Shown in pieces: positions 19,301-27,763 of a stretch of 64,000 nt of DNA; the stretch's first letter is position 1; each line of letters begins with the position of its first letter. The notes beneath the pieces are model-generated. The model ran no database searches, was not told the origin of the DNA, and worked only from the letters and a program-made list of their open reading frames with translations. The translations under genes were made by a program, and so were the position numbers. Source of the stretch: Pichia kudriavzevii (lineage: Eukaryota > Ascomycota > Pichiomycetes > Pichiales > Pichiaceae); NCBI RefSeq assembly GCF_003054445.1, contig NC_042507.1, positions 1,736,001-1,800,000 on the forward strand, given 5' to 3'.

Positions 19301-22300
19301 AAAATATCTGACCTTTTCGTTAAGGATGCATCAACTGCATCAATCGAATCATTTATTCCAGGGGTCGCTGCACGTGTTGGTATTTCTAATTCTATTTCAT
19401 CGCTCAAAATTGATAGATTAGAGGAGGAATCAGCTTTCGTGATTTTTTCTTCTATCTCTCTGTTTATAGGATTGATATCTTGCATTTCCTCATCGTCTGA
19501 AGCTTTCTTTTCACTGCTTTCAGTACTACTATTTGAAGTCGAAGATATTTTATCAATAGATGGCTGAATACTCAAATGGCCTTTCTGCATTTTGATTTCA
19601 TCGGGGATTGATGAAGATGAGTCTGATTTTGCTAGGTTGACTAAAGAGGGGGATGAGGATAGCTGCGTTGGACCTAATGATGATTTGAGTTTCCCTAAAT
19701 TTTTGTTTTCAATTGGTTCCTTGTAGGACTGATCAAATAAGCAACATACACCTTTTAGAAGCCCTTCAAGAAGTTCAACATGAAAGCCCAATTGATCCAA
19801 CTCATCTAATGACAACTTGTCATTATCCCCAATCCTTTTAGAGAGCTTATTGACAGCACTTATGGATGGGGAAGCTATATTCTCAAAAGTACGACTGATC
19901 ATATCGACTTCGTTCTGGGATGGTATGTACCACTTGTAATCTAGGTATTTCATCTCAAACCTTTTTTCACTAAATTGAAATCCGCCCCAACACTCCTCCG
20001 AGTACTTACCACCGTGTTCTTCTAGCCATGTAGGAGAAACCAAGCGTCTTTCCAAAGGTCTCAGGTATGATATGGTTGACAACGCACAGTTTCCAATCAT
20101 TGCGGCGCAAATACCAGCAGTCCCTTTCAGTTTATATGTATTTGAGAGGATGAACTTCTCAATTTGTGGTAAATATGAAACTATTTCAACACCAGCACCT
20201 GATATAGCACCTGATAATATTCTCATATACCATATTAATCGTTGATCTTTACTTAGAATATCTTGCGACCTAGAGACACCTGCACCATGCTCAATTTCGT
20301 CAAATATATGGGGCATGAAAAAGTCCATGTACTGCTTGAATTGATGTGTCGGATCACGTCTGATAATGCATTCTGCAATATTGCAGTAAACTAATGCGAC
20401 TTCGTGCTTGACATTATTAGTCACATATTCAAAGAAAGAATCAGCAAGACATTTATAAAGTTCATCACTTGTAGAGTCAACGAGTGCTTCAAAACAATAA
20501 GAGATTAGAGCACATGCTTGGGACTCTATTGTCTGAGTTGATTCTATAGCAGGTGCCATTTCCAAAAACTTAAAACAACTAACTGCAAATTGAGTTATAA
20601 ATTCTTTGAATGAGGAGGTTGCCGACTTTAATGCTACAAGCTCATAATCAGGATCGTACTCAAATTTATCTGGGATACTCTGCTCACCGAATTGACGGCT
20701 AGCCGGCGATGACTCGTAAAACTTGGCCTCCAAATACGCAATATGTTGGGATGTAAAATCAATCGAGGTTACACCACCATCTCCAGCTCCTTCTGTTAAA
20801 TCAGCAAATGGAATAATTGTAGCAACTGTCGTAATAAAATCGGTTGTAATGATTGTTTTTTCAGGATCGTTCGAATCGATAGCCGGAATTAGTAAAGATA
20901 AAAATCTGGCAATATGGACCCTATATACCGGTATTTCAACAATTATTCTTGCTAATTGATTCAATTGGTTGATTACAATAGGGATTCTATGAGTGGAATT
21001 GACCGTTTCAAATGAAGAATACCAGTCCAATAACAAATTGTCAAGAACTAACTGAGGTTTCATAAAACATAAAACTTGCAAAGCCTGGTTGTATTGCCTT
21101 CTTTGCGTTGAGGACTTGGACTGTGATCCTAAATGGATAAGCGGTAATAACATTTTGACGATAGACTCAATTATCGAATCATTCAATTTCATTGAATCCG
21201 GCAACCCAGTATAATTGGGGTGGTATAAGGGGACCAAGTCTCGGTCTTTCTTTTCTCCTTGGACACGCAGATGTAGACTATTCGCCAGTTTCTTGACAAC
21301 CTCGGCTAAAATTGATGACCAAGGACCAATGTTTGAAGGATGAATCATGGTGTAAACAGAGTCTACAAAAGTTTTCAGATAATCTAGAATTCCCTCATCT
21401 TCAAAGGCAAACTGTGCACTTAATGAACTAATGATGATTTGAGAAATAGTTTTGCAATACTTGATCATTTTATTATCATTATGGCGAATCTGTGAAGAGA
21501 GAAATAGCTGATTCATAATAAACTTGAATTGATGCTTAGTAAAAATACCATAATTGCCACGGTAGAGTATAGAATTGTCGTCTGCTCCCTTCTTAAGACT
21601 TTCTACTGCAATATTCATAACCAATGAAACTAGACAGTTGATCTCTTTATCAGACTTATGATTAACCCATAGGTCAAAGAAAATGGGAAGATAATAACGG
21701 ATATCCCTCTTATCATAATAGACAGAACCATCTATATTGGTTGAAGGAATTTTAAAGTTCATTGGAAGCATGATCAAAAGGTGAATCAACGAGGAAGACA
21801 CGGTTTGATTGGACAATCTTTCCATTATATTTTCCATAATCAGCGGTACACAATCGTCATCAAAATAGTACTTCACTGATAAAGCAAGGGAAACTAGCTT
21901 TTTGAACCGAGTATCTTTCATACTTGGTCCAAATGTGGTTGGATTACCTAAAGTAGTAGCAAATTCTTCGTATACAAGTCTCCAATCTAAAATAAGACCA
22001 TTTGATTTTAGCAGTTTTTTCTCTCTGGTGAGGAGGGTGATGGTTTCAATATAAAAAGAAAGATCAATGGACTGACCTCTGGATAAAGTGACTGCATAAA
22101 AAAGCTTGACTAGCTTCTTAGTGATATCCAAAGGCAAAATCAATCCCATTTTGAGCAGATTCTTCAACTCTTTGGTCCAATATTTTAGTGAAATAATTGA
22201 AGCTGATTCGGGCTCAACTTTGAGAATGGGAGTCGAATTTGCCGCATCTTCATCCTCATCTTCGGAAGAATCATAATAGTCACTATCTTCTTCATTTTCA

Positions 22301-22827
22301 TCATCCTCTATCGTTTCACTTTCATTGGTATGCAATGTTTCATACTTCTGACCATCAAAAGTAAAGGTGGAATTTATAAAATCGTCCCAACCTTCGTTAT
22401 TGAGTACAGCACTTTTCGCAGCTTCAAAATCCTCCACGCTAATGGTTAAATTACCTTTTAGATCCAAACTTTTGACAGCAATATAAATATGGGCTATAAT
22501 GAAACTAAGATATTTGTATTGATCTCTGATAGTTTCTGTTTTATATGGCAATAAAGCTTTATTTTTCAGCTTTCTAACTTTGTTTGTACCAAAAAACGGC
22601 GAATTAGGATCACTTAGAGCTTTCAAAGCCTCATCATCATCATTGGAAATGTCTAATCCGTACATCTGTAATCTTTCTAACTCTTTTCTGACTTGAGGAG
22701 AGTGTGTCGCTCTAACATCTACAAATCTGGAAGACACATTCAAATCAGTAGTCGGGCTGTTGCCCAAATTTAAAGGCCTCTTGGGATTAGGTCTAGCAAA
22801 GTTGAACTCAGGAACAGGAGAACTCAT
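16315..22827 (-). CDS. BLM10: Proteasome activator Blm10/PA200
   Basis: 2170 aa from the ATG at 22827; the longest frame begins three codons upstream at a TTG. Blm10 is a HEAT-repeat dome that caps the 20S proteasome and promotes ATP-independent degradation and assembly or nuclear import of core particles. The length (yeast 2143), an acidic segment (about 170-200, EDDENEEDSDYYDSSEDEDED), long HEAT-like helices throughout and the C-terminus YYI support it. The penultimate Tyr is the HbYX-type anchor that docks in the 20S alpha-ring pocket (yeast ends YYA). A Ser-rich acidic loop (about 1085-1160) is probably disordered. It converges with NCS6 with 87 bp between the stops. This is the largest gene in the window. 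Confidence 0.93.
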   Translation of the reverse strand: MSSPVPEFNFARPNPKRPLNLGNSPTTDLNVSSRFVDVRATHSPQVRKELERLQMYGLDISNDDDEALKALSDPNSPFFGTNKVRKLKNKALLPYKTETIRDQYKYLSFIIAHIYIAVKSLDLKGNLTISVEDFEAAKSAVLNNEGWDDFINSTFTFDGQKYETLHTNESETIEDDENEEDSDYYDSSEDEDEDAANSTPILKVEPESASIISLKYWTKELKNLLKMGLILPLDITKKLVKLFYAVTLSRGQSIDLSFYIETITLLTREKKLLKSNGLILDWRLVYEEFATTLGNPTTFGPSMKDTRFKKLVSLALSVKYYFDDDCVPLIMENIMERLSNQTVSSSLIHLLIMLPMNFKIPSTNIDGSVYYDKRDIRYYLPIFFDLWVNHKSDKEINCLVSLVMNIAVESLKKGADDNSILYRGNYGIFTKHQFKFIMNQLFLSSQIRHNDNKMIKYCKTISQIIISSLSAQFAFEDEGILDYLKTFVDSVYTMIHPSNIGPWSSILAEVVKKLANSLHLRVQGEKKDRDLVPLYHPNYTGLPDSMKLNDSIIESIVKMLLPLIHLGSQSKSSTQRRQYNQALQVLCFMKPQLVLDNLLLDWYSSFETVNSTHRIPIVINQLNQLARIIVEIPVYRVHIARFLSLLIPAIDSNDPEKTIITTDFITTVATIIPFADLTEGAGDGGVTSIDFTSQHIAYLEAKFYESSPASRQFGEQSIPDKFEYDPDYELVALKSATSSFKEFITQFAVSCFKFLEMAPAIESTQTIESQACALISYCFEALVDSTSDELYKCLADSFFEYVTNNVKHEVALVYCNIAECIIRRDPTHQFKQYMDFFMPHIFDEIEHGAGVSRSQDILSKDQRLIWYMRILSGAISGAGVEIVSYLPQIEKFILSNTYKLKGTAGICAAMIGNCALSTISYLRPLERRLVSPTWLEEHGGKYSEECWGGFQFSEKRFEMKYLDYKWYIPSQNEVDMISRTFENIASPSISAVNKLSKRIGDNDKLSLDELDQLGFHVELLEGLLKGVCCLFDQSYKEPIENKNLGKLKSSLGPTQLSSSPSLVNLAKSDSSSSIPDEIKMQKGHLSIQPSIDKISSTSNSSTESSEKKASDDEEMQDINPINREIEEKITKADSSSNLSILSDEIELEIPTRAATPGINDSIDAVDASLTKRSDILYTYGPYFPKDSFSKGMDPSYHRLHNTRDEIGKSLHNSMRTLLKKDGFIDLISKVIQCTSTWLNDCGYYSSDNELYTDNLHFISILEFPGVFAPYTRSVLGARLAVYHCSRINISCCTRLPSKLDKALIKDLVSLAASPYGITAAHATSALSISLNRVMNCTSLIFSIFDEWEEAIMNKDKEVLLSIMIMFDKKKLRGLVEKSATMLPRYEELLFRSAELNEEEITVMSMRLFKSIKKYIRIPAEACIIEEQLIECIRPPDLDVSLKISSLKLAKAKKKAQLKQVLSRLVNKSIQRLSKKLSWKFMLLVLELITSVQSHIEVPLEENVLEAMVKFVDGSHPEISKKGMFWIASIMDTVESRAFNNYDIKNMLSTRPFDPTIVSLKSMISESNAINFFKEIQNTEDPKFYIDNKLWIPMSPWHKDINVVRKFDRKDYNLNISDKLSVQKFAECISKDWLLILLKNHIDESESTTAFFPGIVYFFTSIATLIIFGYVKNLSLSDLFEITDEIYKGEERPTHVAVSEVFCGILFACKHDSQSMSIADIEISKRIERIFDQDLTQSTYKMWSIFSWWLSSHFDVRRTPNILNLICDFEVNSDRKKSPFGLLCRITFLRSYLGSTMNRFHKFDEVTHRMFSILGHPYDTISSEVSSVLFDILFYRSTATFETFDEYMDAVHMDKTGMGLVRTQRNELFHSHLQKYFKTTLMLAAENEGKTPQEVVSSDFMFHVKGLNSLLVKILKTSINIELVDYIVPYILPLTLQLDKVKDACNLADISIDTLFLILGSIRYKEEDHDQIIKLIETNMGWKSPKLTQYKHILAFFGVYGTVRFLERSVDQRKKLMEITVDMLLSPHLYLREQYSQNLKLFIHLFLDSEREQVIKHYIKKFKKIIKKNKLSKEIKLTYEQTNQVHGATLGLCALVEAYPYTTPPPKWLPEILSILEVKCASYGGIIGRTVKNTLAQFKKTRQDTWHIDSKFFTEEQLEDLEGVLYKSYYI

Positions 22828-23153
22828 AGTTTCCAATTAGGTATATTCAAAAATTTTACCAACTTTTTTTCTTCTCCTTTTCAAAATTAAGAATTTCACG
22901 GAAAAATAAGGTATCAGTTTTACCAGTTAGTATAATCTCAATGTTCTAATGTGTTTTTGTCCGTATGTATCAATTGATTGTATAAAGGTAGCCCAGTCTG
23001 CTTTCCATGAAATTTGTAAGCTCCAACAAGTTTACAAGGGCAAAGGAAAATGATGCTTACTATAAATCAAAAATTTAAAATCGCTTATACATTTTCAAGT
23101 TTGGGAACGGAATAGACGTTTCGAGGCTCAGCCATGACTTGAAATCTGAAGAA
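22828..23153 (-). other. Intergenic: BLM10 promoter and ACF2 3' flank
   Basis: This is 326 bp of A/T-rich sequence. A minus-strand TACTAAC (plus 22926-22932) occurs, but no suitable splice sites accompany it. No PACE-type Rpn4 site was seen. Confidence 0.5.
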
Positions 23154-25469
23154 TCAGCAGCCACCCATACCAGCTGCGTAGGCAAGAGCCCAGGTTCTTG
23201 ACATACCATTATCTAGCCATCTACTTTGAAATTTTTCACTACTGAAAAACTCCCACGACCTTTTAGGGTCATACATTGCACAATTTAGCATCAAAAGACC
23301 TTTCCATCCGCTATCAATTGCATCTGCGAGTTTCGCTAGTTGCAATCCTTCCCATTCTTCCTTCACAAATCTTGAGTCTCTAATATAGTTGCTCATTGGA
23401 GTAAGAGGGATCATATGGATACCATGAATATACTCTTTCTCCATTCCAAAATATGTAGCATGATCAATTTTGTTCTCAAACAAAATCCCAGAAACCCTAT
23501 TCTTAATAAAACGAGGAGGCATGATTTTATTGTCATCTTTATAATACATGTACATACCAATCGCTCTTTTCTCAATTGCCAATATCAGAGAGGAAACCGC
23601 TTCTAGTGATTTATTTCCTGTAATAGCACTCCATAGTCTAATTCCGTAATAGGCATGAAAATCTTCACTGCTACTTTCTTCGTCTTTACCATCGCCGTGA
23701 GCAAACAAACCATTCGCAAAACTATGTCCATTGAAAAAATCAAACGATCTGAATTGTGGAAAATACTTGTCTTTCGGAGACGGGTTACAAAAGTCTCTAA
23801 TGAGATTTTCGACCCAGTCTTTCGATCCATTGATCCACGAACCATCACCAAAACTATGATCAACCAATGCAACTATTGCGGCAGCATGGACGTGATAACC
23901 ATAATGAAAATGATGATCATTATAGAAGCAGTTACCATAATCACAATAAAAGTTTCCTTCTTGCAGTCCAGATGTTGAAACAATTCCCTTCCATTGATTA
24001 TCATAACACAATGGTGCCAATTGCCTGTTATTTATAAACTTATCAAAAGCTGTTTTCATTTTGTCCAGCATTATTTTTGTTAAGTTTTGGTTTTTCAACA
24101 CAAACGCCACAACATAAAGAAGGAATGCACCTTTATCAAAAACCTTACCTGTTGCATACATTGAATCGGTATTCGACTCATTTACCACATCAAATAAAGA
24201 AATCTCTTCCTCAGCAACTTTGTTTATAATATCCAATGAGTATTTTGAATAGCCATGTACCCCGCTTTTATCTGACCATGGTTCGAACATTAAGCTCTCT
24301 GGCGGTAAGGATTCAACCATGGTAAATTGTGAAATGATGAAACCTTCCATAGGACCCTTACAAGTAGAGTCTAGAGAGATATCCCCCGCTTTATCATCCT
24401 GCATTTTCGGATCTATTGAATCAATATGATGGGGTAAAAACCATTGTAGAATCTTATTAGAAGCTGAACTACCCGATATAGAGTAATCAAACGTGTACTG
24501 GCATCTATTGTTTGAAATCACGGATGCTTCGAGGATGCATCCAGTAACCCAAGAGCCAGCTACTTTATCATAATATTGGATGGAGTTATCGTCAGAGAGT
24601 TTTGCGATTTGAACGATCACTTGCTGGCCATTAGTTGGAGAGCTGACAACAGAATTTTGTGACACTTGTTTTAATATTGAGTTGGTATATACTATCCAAC
24701 TTGTATTGTCAAATAATACAAACTTGTACTTCTGTAATCCATTAGAGGTAGTTCCCAATTGTTGAATTGGTTGTATACCAACCTTAGAGGCAACCCGGGG
24801 GGTAATGGAGCCATTGTAAACGGCAGTAATCATACCCATTCCTTGAACAGCATTGACGTGCATCTCCCCCGTGCCAGTCAAGAATTTCAAGCCAATGGAG
24901 AACCTTGATAGGTCACCAACCTTAAAGTTGAAATTTTGGGGCTCAAATTCATTTGCACTTAACATCATTGAGCATATCCCGACGGGGTTGAAAAAATATT
25001 TAAGATTGCCTGTATCGGGATCATCACCAAAAACTCTTTGAGAAGCAGATGTATGGGAGATCCCTAACCCTTTAAACTGATCATCTGTTGATTTCCATAT
25101 GCTATAGGGGTGTGTCCAAACGGGTAAGTTTTGATCATCAACCAAAAAGTTACCATAAAAGTTATTAGTTTGTAAAGGTCCGGGAACATCGTAAAATTGA
25201 GGTAGCTTTACGGGATGTTGGTTTGATGTTTGGAAGCTCGATAAAGGAGGGTCTGTAGATATAGGATAATCAAATATATTTGCCAAACCATCACTTGATG
25301 AGTAGCCTTGTGTTTGGACTTGAATACTCTTCTGTTGAGCGCCAGGGTGGCTCCGTGGTGGTTGTTCAGGTACATTGTCGGCCTTCTGTAGATAATCTCT
25401 GGGTGGAAGCGGAATGGGAGAGTTTTTGCTTGCATAATCCCGAGGAGGAATTGGAGGAGGAATTTCCAT
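23154..25469 (-). CDS. ACF2: Intracellular endo-1,3-beta-glucanase, GH81 (Acf2/Eng2 type)
   Basis: 771 aa. GH81 enzymes hydrolyse 1,3-beta-glucan. There is no signal peptide, which matches the intracellular Acf2/Eng2 branch rather than the secreted Eng1. The N-terminus carries two proline motifs ending PPRDY (residues 3-12 and 20-26), likely SH3 ligands; yeast Acf2 was found as an actin-assembly factor. Conserved GH81 blocks are NKFY-like TNNFYGNF (101-108), WTHPYSIW (118-125), NDHHFHYGYH (517-526, with the putative catalytic Asp) and DGKDEESSSED (593-603, with the putative catalytic Glu), then SGILFENKIDHATYFG. Length equals yeast Acf2 (779). Confidence 0.95.
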   Translation of the reverse strand: MEIPPPIPPRDYASKNSPIPLPPRDYLQKADNVPEQPPRSHPGAQQKSIQVQTQGYSSSDGLANIFDYPISTDPPLSSFQTSNQHPVKLPQFYDVPGPLQTNNFYGNFLVDDQNLPVWTHPYSIWKSTDDQFKGLGISHTSASQRVFGDDPDTGNLKYFFNPVGICSMMLSANEFEPQNFNFKVGDLSRFSIGLKFLTGTGEMHVNAVQGMGMITAVYNGSITPRVASKVGIQPIQQLGTTSNGLQKYKFVLFDNTSWIVYTNSILKQVSQNSVVSSPTNGQQVIVQIAKLSDDNSIQYYDKVAGSWVTGCILEASVISNNRCQYTFDYSISGSSASNKILQWFLPHHIDSIDPKMQDDKAGDISLDSTCKGPMEGFIISQFTMVESLPPESLMFEPWSDKSGVHGYSKYSLDIINKVAEEEISLFDVVNESNTDSMYATGKVFDKGAFLLYVVAFVLKNQNLTKIMLDKMKTAFDKFINNRQLAPLCYDNQWKGIVSTSGLQEGNFYCDYGNCFYNDHHFHYGYHVHAAAIVALVDHSFGDGSWINGSKDWVENLIRDFCNPSPKDKYFPQFRSFDFFNGHSFANGLFAHGDGKDEESSSEDFHAYYGIRLWSAITGNKSLEAVSSLILAIEKRAIGMYMYYKDDNKIMPPRFIKNRVSGILFENKIDHATYFGMEKEYIHGIHMIPLTPMSNYIRDSRFVKEEWEGLQLAKLADAIDSGWKGLLMLNCAMYDPKRSWEFFSSEKFQSRWLDNGMSRTWALAYAAGMGGC

Positions 25470-25682
25470 TGTTAAGCTGGATTAAGTGATCTAGTATGGC
25501 TGGATATGCTGGCTAGGATATAGGAGAAAGCTGGAAGGTTTATGTATCGGTGATGATGAAAACAATGCGGAAGTTACAGAAAAAAAAATCCTTTCAACAT
25601 GAATTTGGTAGAACATTCGGATGAAGAGTTGGGCTACATATTTCCTCATAAGTTTACTCGAAGAAGCCCACTAATCACGTAG

Positions 25683-26417
25683 ATGGCAAAGATTATCAAA
25701 GTCTGTGGCCTAAAAACAGCTGATGCTGCATATACTGCTATTGAAAACGGTGCAAACCTGCTAGGTGTCATTTTGGTTCCAAACCGTGCTAGAACGGTTG
25801 ATCCTCAACAAGCCATCGAAATATCCAAGCTATGTCGAGCAAAGAGGATCTCAAACGGGTCCAGATTTGTGGATTCAAGAGATTTACTAAATTATATGAG
25901 GAATATTGATGAGGTAGGGCCAGAGTGGTTCGAAATATCAGTAAATCAAGTCACTGAAAATGGGCCTTTCCTTGTTGGTGTTTTCCGTAATCAACCTTTA
26001 GAAGACGTTATTAAAGCTAGCAAAGAGCTTAATTTGGATTTTGTACAGTTACATGGTTCTGAAAACGTGGATGATTATTCTAGCCAACTTGATATCCCCG
26101 TTATTTCAAGGTTCGTTCTTAATAAACCTGGAATAGAGAATGCACTAATGACCCATAAGTTCATCATTCCATTATTAGATTCCGAAGTGGGCGGAGAGGG
26201 GAAATTGATTGACTGGGATGATGCAAGTTCGTTTGGGGACAAGATGAAAGGGAGATACATTTTAGCAGGTGGGTTAACACCGGAAAACGTGGACCAAGCG
26301 TTGAATGTCAGTGGGTGTTGTGGCGTTGATGTCAGTGGCGGAGTAGAGACTGAGGGCGTGAAAGATTTGGGTAAAGTGAAAGCATTTGTGGTTAATGCCA
26401 AAAACACATGTAAGTAA
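25683..26417 (+). CDS. TRP1: Phosphoribosylanthranilate isomerase
   Basis: 244 aa. It catalyses the third step of tryptophan synthesis, converting PRA to CdRP. Family motifs are VCGLKTADAA (7-16) with the catalytic Cys, ANLLGVILVPNRARTVDP, FLVGVFRNQP, VQLHGSE, the catalytic Asp in PLLDSEVGG, ILAGGLTPENV and GVDVSGGVETEGVKD. It is about 20 residues longer than yeast Trp1, owing to an insertion between the second helix and the FLVGVF strand (about residues 58-92). It is monofunctional, as in budding yeasts. Divergent from ACF2 (213 bp) and convergent with IPP1 (98 bp). Confidence 0.97.
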   Translation: MAKIIKVCGLKTADAAYTAIENGANLLGVILVPNRARTVDPQQAIEISKLCRAKRISNGSRFVDSRDLLNYMRNIDEVGPEWFEISVNQVTENGPFLVGVFRNQPLEDVIKASKELNLDFVQLHGSENVDDYSSQLDIPVISRFVLNKPGIENALMTHKFIIPLLDSEVGGEGKLIDWDDASSFGDKMKGRYILAGGLTPENVDQALNVSGCCGVDVSGGVETEGVKDLGKVKAFVVNAKNTCK

Positions 26418-26515
26418 GTAGATTAACTTAAAAATATAAAAAAATTGAATGATTCTTATAGAAATACAAAATCAGAGCATACCCATGTAACAACGGGACC
26501 TCAGTTTCCCATAGT

Positions 26516-27373
26516 TTAAGCAGAACCAGAAATGTAGAACCACTTGTCAACAGACTTATCAATTGGTGCAGGTGGCAATGGGTTTGCTGCAGGAACTTGA
26601 ATGGATGGTTCGTAAGAGGAAGTTCCAGTTAAGGTAGTGTTGGTTAAAACAACGCCCTTGCTATCTGCAACGTTACCTGCAATCAATTTCTTCCAAGATT
26701 CGTTACATTCAGCAATGACTTCTTCTGCATACTTTCTGTTCTTACATTCACCATTAAATGCGAAAACATTTTCTGGCTTACCATCTGGAATCTTGTAAAT
26801 TCTGAACCATTCGTTGGTTGCTCTTAAAAGACCTGGTAAGTGCTTTTCAACATCTTCAATGTCTTCTAACTTGGATGCTAATGGATCATTGACGTCAATT
26901 GCAATGATCTTCCAGTCAGTTTCACCTTCATCCAGCAGAGCCATAACACCCAAAACCTTAACTTGCTTAACTTCACCTGGGTATGCGACAGTTTCACCAA
27001 TTTCACAGACATCTAAAGGATCGTTGTCACCAGCTGCATTGGTTTCTGGGTTGACGACATTTGGATCTTCCCAGGTTTGTGGGAAAGCACCATAGTTGTG
27101 GATGTAACCCTTGTGTGGGAAACAGTTTCTGACAAATCTTAGCTTGCCCTTCTTGGTATCTTGGATAATTGGGTTCAAAGGCTCTTCCTTGGTGATTTCC
27201 AACTTAGCATTAGTCCATCTTGGAACCTCAACAACCATGTTCAAGATCTTCTTTGATTCATCTGCGTATAATGGAATGTCATGGAATGGAGAGATTGGCT
27301 TGCCATCCTTCTCAAGGTAAACCTTGTAGTCCAAGGTGTTTGCTGCACCAACTTGTCTGGTAGTGTAGGTCAT
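26516..27373 (-). CDS. IPP1: Cytosolic inorganic pyrophosphatase
   Basis: 285 aa (yeast 287). It hydrolyses pyrophosphate released by biosynthetic reactions and is essential in yeast. It is a family I soluble pyrophosphatase, with the signature [11 protein letters not shown] carrying the metal-binding aspartates, EIPRW-like [12 protein letters not shown], the basic [17 protein letters not shown] segment, and [14 protein letters not shown]. The N-terminus [20 protein letters not shown] aligns with yeast Ipp1 from the start. Codons look strongly biased, as expected for an abundant protein. Confidence 0.98.
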   Translation of the reverse strand: MTYTTRQVGAANTLDYKVYLEKDGKPISPFHDIPLYADESKKILNMVVEVPRWTNAKLEITKEEPLNPIIQDTKKGKLRFVRNCFPHKGYIHNYGAFPQTWEDPNVVNPETNAAGDNDPLDVCEIGETVAYPGEVKQVKVLGVMALLDEGETDWKIIAIDVNDPLASKLEDIEDVEKHLPGLLRATNEWFRIYKIPDGKPENVFAFNGECKNRKYAEEVIAECNESWKKLIAGNVADSKGVVLTNTTLTGTSSYEPSIQVPAANPLPPAPIDKSVDKWFYISGSA

Positions 27374-27763
27374 TGTAAACTTGGGTAGTGTGTATGTGTA
27401 AGTGATAAAACAAAAGGAACAGCCACTAGAATCAAAGTCAATTCACTTGAATGCATCAGCGTCACTTTAATAACAACCTCGACTGGCCCTGACAAGTTTC
27501 GCTTTGATGGAAACGATGAGAAAATCGTTGGGTCGCGCCAAAACACGTGCGCGCATGAATAGAAGGAAACAATTAGTTGCTATTTCTGGTAATCAAATAC
27601 ACTGAGTGAACAAAGAAATACAAAAAAACAAGATAGAGTACATGAAAAGCAAGTTAAATATTAAAGAAAGGTCGTAGTAAGAAAGCTCAAGTGGAAAATT
27701 GTCACAAAAAAAACAAAAGGGGGTGAAAGAGGATATAATGAAAAGGCAAGACACAAATATAAC
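27374..27763 (-). other. Intergenic: IPP1 promoter, RSN1-like 3' flank
   Basis: This is a 390-bp interval. A GC-richer patch (about 27480-27560, with CGCGCC and ACACGTGCGCGC) lies upstream of IPP1. A-rich sequence precedes the next gene's stop. No gene is supported. Confidence 0.5.

Noticed and set aside
22926-22932. Minus-strand TACTAAC upstream of BLM10, possible leader intron
   Set aside because: No YAG acceptor between it and the ATG and no GTATGT donor in a suitable position on that strand.
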